The notes: generated by a model from the letters alone, not told the origin. Counted from the first letter of the stretch, positions 16,650-30,201 are shown. The stretch is DNA of 44,695 bases from Alkalibacter mobilis (GCF_015594845.1 NZ_JADNRK010000017.1:1-44695), one strand, 5' to 3'. Numbers and translations: made by a program.

Positions 16650-17462
16650 ATGAAAAAAGTACCTGTTACAAATAGCGACAAAGAAAAGAGTTATTTCAAG
16701 TATTATTTAAAAAAAATAAATGAGGGTCCAATTGAGAAACATGCCAAGGTAAGCGATGGGATATTGGATAATTCTACAGCACTACGAATTCATGATCGTA
16801 ATGATTTATTTAATGAAGGTTATCTATCCGAGGAGTTTGGCCAATGGCAACTTGAGGATGGAACAGCTTTAATTGCCAATAAAACTTTTTTCCCAAATGT
16901 AACCGGAGAAATGTTTGACTGGTGGTTCGCATGGCATCCGATTGATAGACTACGGTATGCGATATGGGATAACGAAGACCATTATGACGTTAATTTGGAA
17001 GATCCAAGTAAAGCTTTAGATTTTTCTCTATCTATGAGAGAAAGGCATTGGGGTAGCATCCACTATATTTGGGAAGATATCGGAACAGGAAACGTAGACT
17101 TATTAAAAATATCATTTAAACGTCCCTCAGAATTTGGTTATGATGAAAGCAAAGTTGATACAGCACTTTGCAATGCATTAATTTGCGCAAATGTTTTGGT
17201 GTATGGCAATGATAAAATGCCCGATGTTCCAGTTGTAATGACACATTTTTTACGACCAGTAAAGGGTGGATCAGAACTTAGGTCACGATTTTGGTTTGGG
17301 TGGCAAATTATTGACGGACATCCTGTCAAGAGCATTCCTGATGATTTGCAAATACCAATTGCCGGGCCAGAAGCTCTGCTTAAACACAATATTAAAGAAT
17401 TCTCTAATTTAGCTGAAATCTTACCGCTAGTTTATAAAGAAGAAAAAGATAATTGGATCTAA
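16650..17462 (+). CDS. PhlG / phloretin hydrolase-family C-C hydrolase
   Basis: 270 residues. The segment MFDWWFAWHPIDRLRYAIW then EDHYDVN closely resembles the core of the DAPG hydrolase PhlG and phloretin hydrolase family, which are zinc enzymes that cut a carbon-carbon bond next to a phenolic ring. Further matching parts are MTHFLRPVKGGSELRSRFWFGW. Likely metal ligands include H107 or H122 and later acidic residues, but I cannot assign them surely. The gene has AGGAGG upstream and is 60 nt before a URO-D-type gene. It suggests that the island handles an acylated phenolic or similar ring compound. Confidence 0.75.
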   Translation: MKKVPVTNSDKEKSYFKYYLKKINEGPIEKHAKVSDGILDNSTALRIHDRNDLFNEGYLSEEFGQWQLEDGTALIANKTFFPNVTGEMFDWWFAWHPIDRLRYAIWDNEDHYDVNLEDPSKALDFSLSMRERHWGSIHYIWEDIGTGNVDLLKISFKRPSEFGYDESKVDTALCNALICANVLVYGNDKMPDVPVVMTHFLRPVKGGSELRSRFWFGWQIIDGHPVKSIPDDLQIPIAGPEALLKHNIKEFSNLAEILPLVYKEEKDNWI

Positions 17463-17522
17463 AGTAACAATCGAATTTTATATATAAACGATATTAATCT
17501 ATATAAAAGTGGAGGTCTATTT

Positions 17523-18668
17523 ATGAATAAGGAACAAGTTTATAATGAAAAAATTGCGAGAATTCAAAAAACCTGCAATTTGGAAGAACCGGATAGAGTG
17601 CCTATTATTTCTTTTATACAAACATATGCAATCTCATATGCCGATTCAACAGCTCAGGAATGTCTAAAAAGCACAGATAAAGAATTTGAAATTTATGGTA
17701 AGTATCTAAACGACATGGATTTCGACGGAACAATTTTATTTGGCATAAACAGACCTATGAAATCCTATGAAAAATTGGGATATAACGCATTTTTCTTTTC
17801 AGAGGATAAAGTAACATTGCAGCATAAAGACAACTGCGTTTTGCCAACAGAAGATATTGATGAATATATAAAAGATCCAATTTTATATTTGAGAAATAAG
17901 GTATTATATGAAAGGTTCCCTGCACTTAAGAAACCTTTCCCGGAGAGTTTAAAAGCATTGGCAGAATCATTTGGTGAATTTGCTGCTTTTGGAGAAAAAA
18001 ATAATGCAATAGAAAACTTTTTGAAAAGTGAATGTGCAACTCCAATGATAACAAGTGGTATCGCTGAGCCGGCACTAGATCGATATATTTGCTATAGAGG
18101 TTTTGCAAACGGGATGCCGGACTTAAGAAGAAGACCTGAAAAGGCTCTGGAAGCAGTTGAAGCAACATATCCAATTGTTGGACCTAACCCCAATTTAAAA
18201 TTGTCTAACTTCCCTTATGTTTTTTATCCAGTAGTAACTGCGACCTATTTAGGCAGAAAACAATTTGAAAAATTCTTTTGGCCAACGGTAAAAAGAGCAC
18301 TAATGGATTATTACAATTCAGGAGCAAAAGTATTGATGTGCTTGGAGGGAAACTGGGAACATGTATATGATTTATTATTGGATTTGCCCAAGGGATTTTT
18401 AATCGGAGCTGTAGAAAATTCCGATTTGAAAAAAGTAAAAAAAGACATTGGCAATCATATGACTATAATGGGTGGTATGCCACTTGAACTTCTTAGAACA
18501 GGAAGTAAACAACAATGTATCGATTACGCAAAAGAAACAATTGATAATTGTGCGCCTGGTGGAGGATTTATGTTGGGTCATGATAAAGGCGTGCTATCGC
18601 CTAACGATATAAATCCTGAAAATCAGAAAGCTGTAATTAATTTTGCACGTGAATACGGAAAATATTAA
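17523..18668 (+). CDS. URO-D-superfamily protein, putative methyltransferase
   Basis: 381 residues of the uroporphyrinogen decarboxylase-like fold, only distantly similar to the protein at 10529. It begins with LEEPDRVPIISF, as in the MtaA/UroD group. The positions that hold zinc in MtaA read CLEGNW and GGFMLGHDKGVL, so His appears where Cys is usual. GGAGG precedes the start. It follows the PhlG-like gene and is followed by a 40-residue gene. No partner corrinoid protein is adjacent, so it may use the one at 11653 or do a different reaction. Confidence 0.8.
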   Translation: MNKEQVYNEKIARIQKTCNLEEPDRVPIISFIQTYAISYADSTAQECLKSTDKEFEIYGKYLNDMDFDGTILFGINRPMKSYEKLGYNAFFFSEDKVTLQHKDNCVLPTEDIDEYIKDPILYLRNKVLYERFPALKKPFPESLKALAESFGEFAAFGEKNNAIENFLKSECATPMITSGIAEPALDRYICYRGFANGMPDLRRRPEKALEAVEATYPIVGPNPNLKLSNFPYVFYPVVTATYLGRKQFEKFFWPTVKRALMDYYNSGAKVLMCLEGNWEHVYDLLLDLPKGFLIGAVENSDLKKVKKDIGNHMTIMGGMPLELLRTGSKQQCIDYAKETIDNCAPGGGFMLGHDKGVLSPNDINPENQKAVINFAREYGKY

Positions 18669-18695
18669 TATAAAAAATATCAGGGGGTGCAAAAA

Positions 18696-18818
18696 ATGGT
18701 TAACGATAAAACCGTACAAGAGTTATTTGAAGAATTAAAATTAAATCTAACTTTTTTACCGAATGAGGAAGCAAAAGAAGAACTTCTTAAAATTTTCACC
18801 TATGTCTTATCAATGTAA
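18696..18818 (+). CDS. Hypothetical 40-residue protein
   Basis: Starts MVNDKTVQELFEELKLNLTF after a strong CAGGGGGTG ribosome site and ends at a TAA. It is acidic and should be mostly helical, with no membrane segment. It lies 27 nt after the URO-D-type gene and before a terminator, so it is the last gene of that operon. I do not recognise a family; the good ribosome site is the main support. Confidence 0.55.
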   Translation: MVNDKTVQELFEELKLNLTFLPNEEAKEELLKIFTYVLSM

Positions 18819-18852
18819 TCAAAACTCAATAACAAAATGCTCGATCCATTGC

Positions 18853-18877
18853 AAACCCACTCTTTCCAGTGGGTTTT
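18853..18877 (+). terminator. Terminator of the hydrolase/URO-D operon
   Basis: Stem AAACCCACT (18853-18861) with AGTGGGTTT (18868-18876) and a short T tract. From here to 19046 I see no gene. Confidence 0.85.
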
Positions 18878-19042
18878 AATTTATTCAAGGGTTTGTTCGT
18901 TGTGGTTTTATTTTGTACATGTACAACAAATATGATCAATTTTTCAGGTTTTCTAAATTTAGCCGCAAAAAGCGGTCTCCTGTTTGAATCATTTAAAGAG
19001 TTGTACCTTTTTAAACTCTTTGCACATCAACTCCAAAAAATG

Positions 19043-19068
19043 AAAAAAACCTTGATTTCTCAAGGTTT
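19043..19068 (-). terminator. Terminator of the tRNA operon
   Basis: On the - strand a 9-bp stem (19068-19060 with 19055-19047) with a GAAA loop is followed by T residues. It lies 10 nt after the last tRNA. Confidence 0.85.
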
Positions 19069-19077
19069 GTAATCATT

Positions 19078-19161
19078 TGGTGCGGATGACAGGAGTCGAA
19101 CCTGCACACCGAAGGCGCTAGATCCTAAGTCTAGTGCGTCTGCCAATTCCGCCACATCCGC
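19078..19161 (-). tRNA. tRNA-Leu (anticodon TAG)
   Basis: Full cloverleaf with a long variable arm, acceptor GCGGATG/CATCCGC, anticodon loop CTTAGGA, T arm GGTTCGACTCC and encoded CCA (19080-19078). Last gene of the tRNA operon. Confidence 0.97.
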
Positions 19162-19166
19162 ATAAA

Positions 19167-19242
19167 TGGTGACCCATCCGCGACTCGAACGCGGGACACC
19201 CTGATTAAAAGTCAGGTGCTCTGCCAACTGAGCTAATGGGTC
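19167..19242 (-). tRNA. tRNA-Lys (anticodon TTT)
   Basis: Acceptor GACCCAT/ATGGGTC, anticodon loop CTTTTAA, T loop GTTCGAGTC, discriminator A and encoded CCA. Confidence 0.97.
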
Positions 19243-19246
19243 AAGT

Positions 19247-19322
19247 TGGCTGGGGTAGCAGGACTCGAACCTACGCATGCCAGAGTCAAAGTCTGGTGCC
19301 TTACCGACTTGGCTATACCCCA
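19247..19322 (-). tRNA. tRNA-Gln (anticodon TTG)
   Basis: Acceptor TGGGGTA/TACCCCA, anticodon loop CTTTGAC, T loop GTTCGAGTC, discriminator G and encoded CCA. GatCAB, encoded at 22687-25876, would be needed to amidate Glu-tRNA-Gln if no GlnRS is present. Confidence 0.97.
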
Positions 19323-19348
19323 ATATAGTGTATTATTTTTTTGGTAAA

Positions 19349-19425
19349 TGGGGTGGATAATGGGACTTGAACCCACGACATCCAGAACCACAATCTGGCG
19401 CTCTGCCAGCTGAGCTATACCCACC
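19349..19425 (-). tRNA. tRNA-His (anticodon GTG)
   Basis: Acceptor GTGGGTA/TATCCAC with the extra G(-1) pairing with discriminator C73, the mark of tRNA-His. The anticodon loop is TTGTGGT and CCA is encoded. Confidence 0.97.
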
Positions 19426-19433
19426 ACATCAAA

Positions 19434-19510
19434 TGGCGCGCCTGCAGGGATTCGAACCCCGGGCACACGGCTTAGAAGGCCGTTGCTCTATCCTACTGAG
19501 CTACAGGCGC
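19434..19510 (-). tRNA. tRNA-Arg (anticodon TCT)
   Basis: Acceptor GCGCCTG/CAGGCGC, anticodon loop CTTCTAA, T loop GTTCGAATC, discriminator G and encoded CCA. Confidence 0.97.
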
Positions 19511-19532
19511 ATGTTTTAAAAATAGTGATAAA

Positions 19533-19606
19533 TGGAGCGGGTGAAGGGAATCGAACCCTCGCGACTGGCTTGGAAGGCCAGGGCTCTACCACTGAGCTAC
19601 ACCCGC
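19533..19606 (-). tRNA. tRNA-Gly (anticodon TCC)
   Basis: Acceptor GCGGGTG/CACCCGC, anticodon loop CTTCCAA, T loop GTTCGATTC, discriminator T and encoded CCA. First gene of the six-tRNA operon. Confidence 0.97.
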
Positions 19607-19617
19607 AAACATATAAA

Positions 19618-19646
19618 ATGATACACTATTTCGCTTGAAGTTTCAA
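19618..19646 (-). promoter_or_regulatory. Promoter of the tRNA operon
   Basis: On the - strand TTGAAA (19646-19641), 17 bp, then TATCAT (19623-19618), preceded by TG. The -35 lies inside a palindrome GCTTGAA-GT-TTCAAGC (19633-19648) that is followed by seven T on the + strand. Confidence 0.8.
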
Positions 19647-19755
19647 GCTTTTTTTAATAACTGCTGTCCCGTTTCTTAAGGACAAGGATTAGTATACATT
19701 ACAAACTCATCCAAGTCAATACTTAAAAACAATTTTTTATTTTTTTTTGAAAGTT

Positions 19756-20229
19756 TTACTCCAAGTAGGAAATGGCCACATCCAAACCCTTGTTTCTCAA
19801 GGTTATTTTACCATAACTATGATATTTTTGCCCTCGTTTATCTCCAATGCTTCCCGGATTCAAAAATATTATTCCACCTATCTCTTCGTTGGATGGAATG
19901 TGAGAATGTCCAAATAGAACTATATCTATTTTGAGTTCCTTGCATCTGTAGAAAAGATTTTGAAGACTGGTTTTTATCCTGTACTTGTGGCCATGAGTGA
20001 GCAGGATCCTGTATCCTTTTTCTTTCAGGACCAATTCTTCTTCATGATTGGTATAATCTGTGTTTCCCTTTACCAATACTATCCTGGCATCGGTCAGATC
20101 TTTAATTTTGTCCACATCTTCTGCATTGTCTCCCAGATGTATTATCAGATCGATATTTTCGCTGTTTTCGACTACTTTTTCCATTCTTCCGGTATTTCGG
20201 TGGCTGTCACTAAAAACCAATATATTCAT
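19756..20229 (-). CDS. YfcE/MJ0936-type metallophosphoesterase
   Basis: 157 residues, a full-length member of the small phosphodiesterase family. All five metal motifs are present: DSHR at 8-11, HLGDN at 31-35, GNTD at about 55, THGHK at about 78 and FGHSHIP at about 105. It hydrolyses phosphodiesters in vitro; the cellular substrate is unknown. It overlaps the end of rdgB by 4 bp and is the last gene of a four-gene minus-strand operon. Confidence 0.93.
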   Translation of the reverse strand: MNILVFSDSHRNTGRMEKVVENSENIDLIIHLGDNAEDVDKIKDLTDARIVLVKGNTDYTNHEEELVLKEKGYRILLTHGHKYRIKTSLQNLFYRCKELKIDIVLFGHSHIPSNEEIGGIIFLNPGSIGDKRGQKYHSYGKITLRNKGLDVAISYLE

Positions 20230-20831
20230 CGTTTTTCCTCTTCCGAAATCTTGACTATGATTTCTTTAGCATCTTTCAATGCAACCGCTCTGTGGCTAAT
20301 TGAATTCTTTTCTCCTCCGTCAAGTTGAGCAAAAGTTTTACCTTTTGATTCCACATAAAACAAGGGATCGTAACCAAATCCTCCCTCTCCTCTTTGGGAT
20401 TCAAGGATTTTCCCCGGACATTCACCTCTGAAAACATACTCCCTGCCGCCTTCATCGATAAATGCTATAACGCAGACAAATCTTCCGCTTCTCTTGTCTG
20501 ACGGTACATCTTTCATAAGTTCTAAAAGCTTCTGATTGTTTTCCTCATCAGAGGCATTTTCTCCGGCAAACCTGGCGGAATAGATCCCTGGAGCACCATC
20601 CAAGGCATCAACCTCCAATCCTGAATCGTCCGCTAAAACGGCATGAATTGTGTGTTTTCGAACTTCTCTCGCTTTGATAAGTGCATTTTCTTCGAAGGTG
20701 CCTCCGTCTTCAACAATATCTATCAGGATTCCCTCTTCCTTCATTGTTGCAAAATCAAATCTTTCAAGACCAAGTATATCCGCGATTTCTATTTTCTTGT
20801 GTTCATTTCCTGTTGCCACTACTATTTTCAT
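20226..20831 (-). CDS. rdgB: XTP/dITP pyrophosphatase (RdgB/HAM1)
   Basis: 201 residues. Family motifs: MKIVVATGNEHKKIEI at the start, DDSGLEVDAL, GAPGIYSARFAG and GEGGFGYDPLF, ending with FAQLDGGEKNSISHRAVAL. It removes ITP, dITP and XTP so that they do not enter DNA or RNA. It lies 13 nt after rph, the common arrangement in Firmicutes and other bacteria. Confidence 0.97.
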   Translation of the reverse strand: MKIVVATGNEHKKIEIADILGLERFDFATMKEEGILIDIVEDGGTFEENALIKAREVRKHTIHAVLADDSGLEVDALDGAPGIYSARFAGENASDEENNQKLLELMKDVPSDKRSGRFVCVIAFIDEGGREYVFRGECPGKILESQRGEGGFGYDPLFYVESKGKTFAQLDGGEKNSISHRAVALKDAKEIIVKISEEEKR

Positions 20832-20844
20832 TCTATCACCACTT

Positions 20845-21573
20845 TTAAATAATTATGGAATCCGAATTGTCTTTTTGAATCTTTATCAATTTTTCTATAC
20901 CAAGTTCCGCCAATTCCATTAGCTTGGCGAATTCATCTTTTTTAAACGGCCTTTCTTCTCCTGTACCTTGGATTTCTATTATCTCTCCTGTTTCAGTCAT
21001 TACCACATTCATGTCAACTTCTGCGTTTGAATCTTCAAGATAGCACAAATCAAGCAATGGTTCCTGGTTTGATATTCCAACACTTACAGCTGCTACATAG
21101 GTTTTAAGCGGAATTGAATCTATCATATTTTTTGCTTTGAGTTTTGAAAAGGCATCTATCAACGCGATGAAAGCGCCTGTTATGGATGCGGTCCGGGTTC
21201 CTCCGTCAGCTTGAATTACATCGCAGTCGATCCAAACGGTCCTCTCCCCTAATTTTTCCAGGTCTACTACAGACCTTAGCGCCCTACCTATAAGCCTTTG
21301 GATCTCCACATTCCTTCCGTCTGCTTTTCCACGACTCATCTCTCTTGTTTTTCTGGTATGTGTCGCACTTGGCAACATGTTGTATTCAGCTGTTATCCAT
21401 CCCTTGTTTTGACCTCTCAAAAACGGCGGGACCTTCTCTTCTATCATGGCAGTGCAAATAACCTTTGTATTGCCTGCCTCTATAAGCACAGATCCATCAG
21501 CGTACATGGTAAAGTCCCTGGTTATTTTTATGTCTCTCAATTGATCTGATTTTCTGTTATCTATTCTCGTCAT
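20845..21573 (-). CDS. rph: Ribonuclease PH
   Basis: 242 residues from the ATG at 21573, which has AGGAG seven bases upstream; longer in-frame starts run into the gene before. It begins [17 protein letters not shown] and has [38 protein letters not shown] and [18 protein letters not shown], all typical. It trims tRNA 3' ends using phosphate. It overlaps the upstream AIR-synthase-like gene by 17 bp. Confidence 0.97.
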   Translation of the reverse strand: MTRIDNRKSDQLRDIKITRDFTMYADGSVLIEAGNTKVICTAMIEEKVPPFLRGQNKGWITAEYNMLPSATHTRKTREMSRGKADGRNVEIQRLIGRALRSVVDLEKLGERTVWIDCDVIQADGGTRTASITGAFIALIDAFSKLKAKNMIDSIPLKTYVAAVSVGISNQEPLLDLCYLEDSNAEVDMNVVMTETGEIIEIQGTGEERPFKKDEFAKLMELAELGIEKLIKIQKDNSDSIII

Positions 21574-22576
21574 CATTTTCTCCTTTTTTAAGAGCTCTGT
21601 ACAAATCATCGCTTTCCGGCGGTTTGATCTCAACCACACCCTCCGATGTTATCAACTCTGTTTTCCCTTCAACAAACTCTCCGGCTACATTTGCATTTAT
21701 TTGCATTGCTTTCAGCTCTTCAATAATCTTTAGTGCATCAGCTCCGCTGGCAGCTATAAGCATAACGCCACTTGAAATCAATTTAAGCGCATCTATATCA
21801 AAGTAATCTGCAATTTTTTTAGTAGAGTTCAACAATGGTATCTTTGTCTCATACAAATTGACGCCCAAATCGTACTTCTTTGCAACTTCCCATGCGGCCC
21901 CAAGTACTCCGCCTTCAGTAACGTCGTGCATGTATTTAGCACCGTTTTTTCCGGCCGCGACCCCTTCTGACGTTACGCTTAAAGAGTTTCTCAGAGATTC
22001 GATCTCTGCGATATCTTTATCATCAAGTATCTTTGACAATTTTCCCTTGAATTCGTCGAACAATATAACTGTTCCTTCGCACCCCGCGAACTTGGTTAGG
22101 ATCAGTTTATCCCCCGCTTCGACGTTCCTGCCATATACGACTTCATTTTTTCTGCCCTTGCCCAAGCTTGTAGCCGATACTACAATTCTGTTTACTGCAT
22201 CCGTTACTTCCGTATGCCCACCTATAAGTTCGATATCCGAAGCATTGCAAATTTTGATAATATCCTCTACAACTGCTTTAACTTCGCTGATCTTCGCAGA
22301 AGGCGGGATAAGCAGTGTAGTCATTATGGCAAAAGGCTTGACTCCTTTTGTGGCTACGTCATTTCCTGAAACTATCACTGCCAGTTTTCCTATTTCTGAA
22401 GCAGTGGCGGTTATGGGATCCGTAGATATTACGCAGATTTCATCTCTGAAGTCGATAAGACTGCAATCCTCAGAAAGCCCGCTGCCTACTATGACGTCAG
22501 GATGATGATATTTGATTTTTGAAAATATTATCTTGTCTAACAGCTCGTTGGAAATTTTTCCGACCTCCAAGTTCAT
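21557..22576 (-). CDS. AIR synthase-like (HypE/PurM superfamily) protein
   Basis: 339 residues from the ATG at 22576. It has the ATP-binding PurM/HypE fold: [32 protein letters not shown], and [16 protein letters not shown]. Unlike HypE it lacks the C-terminal Pro-Arg-x-Cys tail that carries the thiocarboxamide, and no hyp genes are near, so it is not a hydrogenase maturation protein as such. Stand-alone proteins of this type are common in Clostridia; their reaction is not known to me. It is first in the operon with rph, rdgB and the phosphodiesterase. Confidence 0.85.
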   Translation of the reverse strand: MNLEVGKISNELLDKIIFSKIKYHHPDVIVGSGLSEDCSLIDFRDEICVISTDPITATASEIGKLAVIVSGNDVATKGVKPFAIMTTLLIPPSAKISEVKAVVEDIIKICNASDIELIGGHTEVTDAVNRIVVSATSLGKGRKNEVVYGRNVEAGDKLILTKFAGCEGTVILFDEFKGKLSKILDDKDIAEIESLRNSLSVTSEGVAAGKNGAKYMHDVTEGGVLGAAWEVAKKYDLGVNLYETKIPLLNSTKKIADYFDIDALKLISSGVMLIAASGADALKIIEELKAMQINANVAGEFVEGKTELITSEGVVEIKPPESDDLYRALKKGENDDENR

Positions 22577-22646
22577 CACCTTTCTTTACAGAGTAATTAT
22601 AACATATTAGCGTCCACTGGTTTTAACAGCTGCAAGCAATAACAAG

Positions 22647-22676
22647 CAAAAGTTTCCACCTAAGCAGAAACTTTTG
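22647..22676. terminator. Hairpin between gatB and the next operon
   Basis: Ten-base arms CAAAAGTTTC (22647-22656) and GAAACTTTTG (22667-22676) just after gatB; likely its terminator, though the T tract on the - strand is weak. Confidence 0.65.
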
Positions 22677-22686
22677 TATTTTAAAT

Positions 22687-24111
22687 CTAGATTTCGTTCA
22701 TGCACTCTTTGATTAGTTCATTTACCATTTGTGGGTTTGCCTTACCTTTTGTTTGTCTCATTATCTGGCCCACCAAAAATCCTATGGCTTTTTCCTTGCC
22801 GCTTCTTAGATCCTCCACGGACTGGGGATTTGCCTTCATCACTTCAAGGACCATACCCTTAAGTTCACCTGCGTCGCTCATCTGCGCAAGATTTTTTTCT
22901 TGAACAATAACTGAAGGTTTCTTGCCCGAATCGAACATCTCCTTAAGTACCTGTTTCCCGATGCTGGTGCTTATTGTATTTTTATTGATCAGGTTAACAA
23001 GTTCTCCCAGATCTTCCGGCGAAAAGCCCGCCTCCTCTATCGAAATGCCTTTTTCGTTCATAGTCGCCGAGATATCACCCATCAACCAGTTGGCTGCTGA
23101 TTTGGCGTCGTTGCATACGTCCACCGTCTTCTCAAAAAATGTCGCGATTTCCTTTGATGCCACAAGTATTTCCGCATCGTAATCTGAAAGATTCCATTTT
23201 TCCATATACTCCGCTTTTCTGACCCATGGAAGTTTGGGAAGATGCCTTTCTATATTTGAAATATACTCTTCAGTCAAAACCACAGGCACGAGATCAGGGT
23301 CTGGAAAATATCTGTAATCGTGAGCTTCCTCTTTACTTCTCAGTGAATAACTCTCAGTTTTGTCATCGTCCCATTTCCTGGTTTGTTGGATTATCTTGTT
23401 GCCTTGTTCAATTTCAAAGATCTGCCTTTTAGCTTCGTACTCTACGGCTCTTTCCAAGGCCCTGAAAGAATTTAAGTTTTTCATTTCAGTCCTGGTTCCC
23501 AAAGGATCTCCAAATTTTCTCACAGACAGATTTACGTCGAATCGCAAGGATCCTTCCTGCATCTTGCAGTCAGACACCTCGGTGTATTCCAAGATGGATT
23601 TGATCTTTTCGGCAAATGCCCTGGCCTCTTTTGCACTTCTCATATCAGGCTCGGTAACGATCTCTATTAGCGGAACTCCGCATCTGTTGTTGTCTGCATA
23701 AGTTCCCGTTGAATCGTGGTTTAGTTTGCCCGCATCTTCCTCTATATGTATCCTTGTTATTCCGATGGTTTTCTTTTCCCCATCCACATCGATCTCAACA
23801 CTTCCGTTTTCACAAATGGGCAGATCGAATTGAGAAATTTGGTAAGCCTTTGGCAAATCTGGATAAAAGTAATTTTTTCTATCCATTTTGCTGAATCTGG
23901 CTATGTTGCAGTTGGTGGCGATTCCCGCCTTTACTGCATACTCTACAACTTTTTTATTTAATACCGGCAATACCCCAGGAAGTCCAAGACAGACCGGACA
24001 TGTCTGGGTGTTTTCTTCTGCACCGAAAGCAGTGCTGCAGCCGCAGAATATTTTCGTTTTAGTGTCTAATTCTGAATGTATTTCAAGACCTATGACTATT
24101 TCATACTCCAT
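22687..24111 (-). CDS. gatB: Aspartyl/glutamyl-tRNA(Asn/Gln) amidotransferase subunit B
   Basis: 474 residues, full length. MEYEIVIGLEIHSELDTKTKIFC, CPVCLGLPGVLPVLN (Zn Cys region) and RKNYFYPDLPKAYQISQFDLPI are diagnostic; the C-terminal YqeY-like tail binds tRNA. It phosphorylates the glutamyl group and channels ammonia from GatA to make Gln-tRNA-Gln (or Asn-tRNA-Asn). It follows gatA by 11 nt in the operon pcrA-ligA-gatC-gatA-gatB. Confidence 0.98.
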   Translation of the reverse strand: MEYEIVIGLEIHSELDTKTKIFCGCSTAFGAEENTQTCPVCLGLPGVLPVLNKKVVEYAVKAGIATNCNIARFSKMDRKNYFYPDLPKAYQISQFDLPICENGSVEIDVDGEKKTIGITRIHIEEDAGKLNHDSTGTYADNNRCGVPLIEIVTEPDMRSAKEARAFAEKIKSILEYTEVSDCKMQEGSLRFDVNLSVRKFGDPLGTRTEMKNLNSFRALERAVEYEAKRQIFEIEQGNKIIQQTRKWDDDKTESYSLRSKEEAHDYRYFPDPDLVPVVLTEEYISNIERHLPKLPWVRKAEYMEKWNLSDYDAEILVASKEIATFFEKTVDVCNDAKSAANWLMGDISATMNEKGISIEEAGFSPEDLGELVNLINKNTISTSIGKQVLKEMFDSGKKPSVIVQEKNLAQMSDAGELKGMVLEVMKANPQSVEDLRSGKEKAIGFLVGQIMRQTKGKANPQMVNELIKECMNEI

Positions 24112-24122
24112 TTGTCCGCCTC

Positions 24123-25577
24123 CTATAATTTCGCTTTTTTACGATGATGATCAGTAGCCTGCTCGTAAGCGTAAGCCGCTTTCAATATGTGCTTTTCCCC
24201 GAAAGCTTCTCCTGTAAGCTGCATTCCTATGGGTAATCCATTGGAGTCAAAGCCACAGGGAACGCTGATGGCCGGTATCCCTGCAATATTTACCGGTACT
24301 GTGTAAATATCCGACAAGTACATTTCCAAGGGATCATCACTTTTTTCTCCAAGTTTGAAAGCAGTTGTTGGACAAGTGGGTGATAATAGTACATCGCAAT
24401 TTTTAAAGGCCTCGTCAAAATCTCTTTTGATAAGAGTTCTTACCTGAAGGGCTTTTTTGTAATATGCATCGTAATAACCTGAGCTTAGAGCATATGTTCC
24501 AAGCATTATTCTTCTTTTTACTTCGTCACCAAAGCCCTGGCTTCTTGTCTTTTTATAAAGATCCATAAGATCGTCGTATTCTTCGGCTCTATAACCATAT
24601 CTGATGCCGTCGTATCTGGCGAGATTTGAACTGGCTTCAGCTGAAGATATTATGTAGTATGCAGAAAGGGCATACTTTGAATTCGGAAGATCTACCTCAA
24701 CTATTTCAGCCCCCAGACTCTTGTATACTTCAATGGCTTCCTGCAAGCTTTTTTCTACATCCGGGTTCAGACCTTCAGCAAAGTATTCCTTTGCGATGCC
24801 GATTTTGAGCCCCTTAATGTTGGTATCAAGGTAAGAAGTATAGTCTTCCTTTTCTTTCCTTACAGAAGTTGAATCCTTCTCGTCGTGACCTGCTATGTGA
24901 TTTAGAACAATTGCACAGTCGGTTACGTCTTTTGTTATCGGTCCAATTTGGTCCAAGGACGAGGCAAAAGCTACCAACCCGTATCTTGAAACCAATCCAT
25001 ATGTTGGTTTCATACCAACGACACCACAAAATGAAGCCGGCTGTCTTATTGAACCCCCGGTATCGGATCCAAGGGAAAATACCACTTCATCAGCAGCCAC
25101 GCAAGCTGCAGAACCTCCGCTGGAGCCCCCAGGCACCCTTGAGAGATCCCATGGATTTTTTGTGCTTTTCACCGATGAATTCTCGTTTGAAGATCCCATG
25201 GCAAATTCATCCATGTTTGTTTTTCCAAGAACTATCGCCCCTGCAGCCTTGAGCTTTGAGCTCACAGTTGCATCGTATGGCGGTATGAATCCTTTTAGTA
25301 TCTTTGAAGCACATGTTGTTTCCACACCTTCGCTACAAATGTTGTCCTTTAAGCCGTACGGTATTCCAAAGAGTTCTGAATGCGGTTTTTCGTCTGTTGC
25401 TGCATCCGCCGCCTTGGCTTGCTCCAAAGCCTCTTCCTTCATTATTTTCAAGAAGCTGTCAACCTTGCCTTCGACATCTTCTATCCTGTCAAGATATTTC
25501 ATGGCTACATCTTCGTACGTGATTTCACCGGCATCAATAAGTGCATTTATTTCGTGTATAGTGTTTATCTTGTCCAT
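24123..25577 (-). CDS. gatA: Aspartyl/glutamyl-tRNA(Asn/Gln) amidotransferase subunit A
   Basis: 484 residues of the amidase-signature family. The Ser-cisSer-Lys triad can be placed: Lys in [11 protein letters not shown] (about 78), Ser in [11 protein letters not shown] (about 153) and Ser in [13 protein letters not shown] (about 177). It releases ammonia from glutamine for GatB. It lies between gatC and gatB with about 11-nt spacers. Confidence 0.98.
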   Translation of the reverse strand: MDKINTIHEINALIDAGEITYEDVAMKYLDRIEDVEGKVDSFLKIMKEEALEQAKAADAATDEKPHSELFGIPYGLKDNICSEGVETTCASKILKGFIPPYDATVSSKLKAAGAIVLGKTNMDEFAMGSSNENSSVKSTKNPWDLSRVPGGSSGGSAACVAADEVVFSLGSDTGGSIRQPASFCGVVGMKPTYGLVSRYGLVAFASSLDQIGPITKDVTDCAIVLNHIAGHDEKDSTSVRKEKEDYTSYLDTNIKGLKIGIAKEYFAEGLNPDVEKSLQEAIEVYKSLGAEIVEVDLPNSKYALSAYYIISSAEASSNLARYDGIRYGYRAEEYDDLMDLYKKTRSQGFGDEVKRRIMLGTYALSSGYYDAYYKKALQVRTLIKRDFDEAFKNCDVLLSPTCPTTAFKLGEKSDDPLEMYLSDIYTVPVNIAGIPAISVPCGFDSNGLPIGMQLTGEAFGEKHILKAAYAYEQATDHHRKKAKL

Positions 25578-25588
25578 CCATCTTCCTC

Positions 25589-25876
25589 CTATTCGATTAC
25601 CTTCGGCACTTTAAAGCATCCCTTGTCTTGGGAAGGTGCATTCATCAACGCCTTTTCCCGATCAAGGGATGGCACGGGAACATCTTCCCTAAGTACATTT
25701 TTCACAGGCAGAACATGAGCTGTCGGCAAAACATCGGTAGTGTCGATTTGATTCAGCTGATCTTCGTATTCAAGGATCTTTCCCAGCTGTTCCACATATT
25801 TGTCAACTTCATTTTCGTCAATTTCCAACCTTGCAAGATCCGCTACGTATATTACATCTTCTTTGGTCAGTTTCAT
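25589..25876 (-). CDS. gatC: Aspartyl/glutamyl-tRNA(Asn/Gln) amidotransferase subunit C
   Basis: 95 residues, typical Gat[31 protein letters not shown] followed by the central [19 protein letters not shown] and a tail ending in FKVPKVIE. It clamps GatA to GatB. First of the gat genes; 67 nt after ligA. Confidence 0.97.
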   Translation of the reverse strand: MKLTKEDVIYVADLARLEIDENEVDKYVEQLGKILEYEDQLNQIDTTDVLPTAHVLPVKNVLREDVPVPSLDREKALMNAPSQDKGCFKVPKVIE

Positions 25877-25943
25877 ATTATCACCTCGGATAGTTTTTTT
25901 ACATTTATAATATTATATTTTAAGTCCCTGTTCTTTACAACTT

Positions 25944-30142
<4,199 letters not shown>

Positions 30143-30170
30143 TGCAACCTCCATTTTTTGCTCGTTTAAC

Positions 30171-30201
30171 AAAAAAATTCATCCAATTCTGCGATGAATT
30201 T
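30171..30201 (-). terminator. Terminator of the two-component operon
   Basis: On the - strand the arms AAATTCATC and GATGAATTT (30201-30193 and 30183-30175) are followed by a run of T (30177-30171). It separates the kinase gene from pcrA. Confidence 0.85.

Noticed and set aside
18869-19072. 67-codon + strand frame after the URO-D operon
   Set aside because: Begins inside the terminator at 18853-18877 and ends in the tRNA terminator; no ribosome site.
19060-19466. Two minus-strand frames across the tRNA cluster
   Set aside because: They are translations of tRNA genes.
21557-22576. Call as hydrogenase maturation factor HypE
   Set aside because: C-terminal Cys tail is missing and no hyp genes are adjacent.
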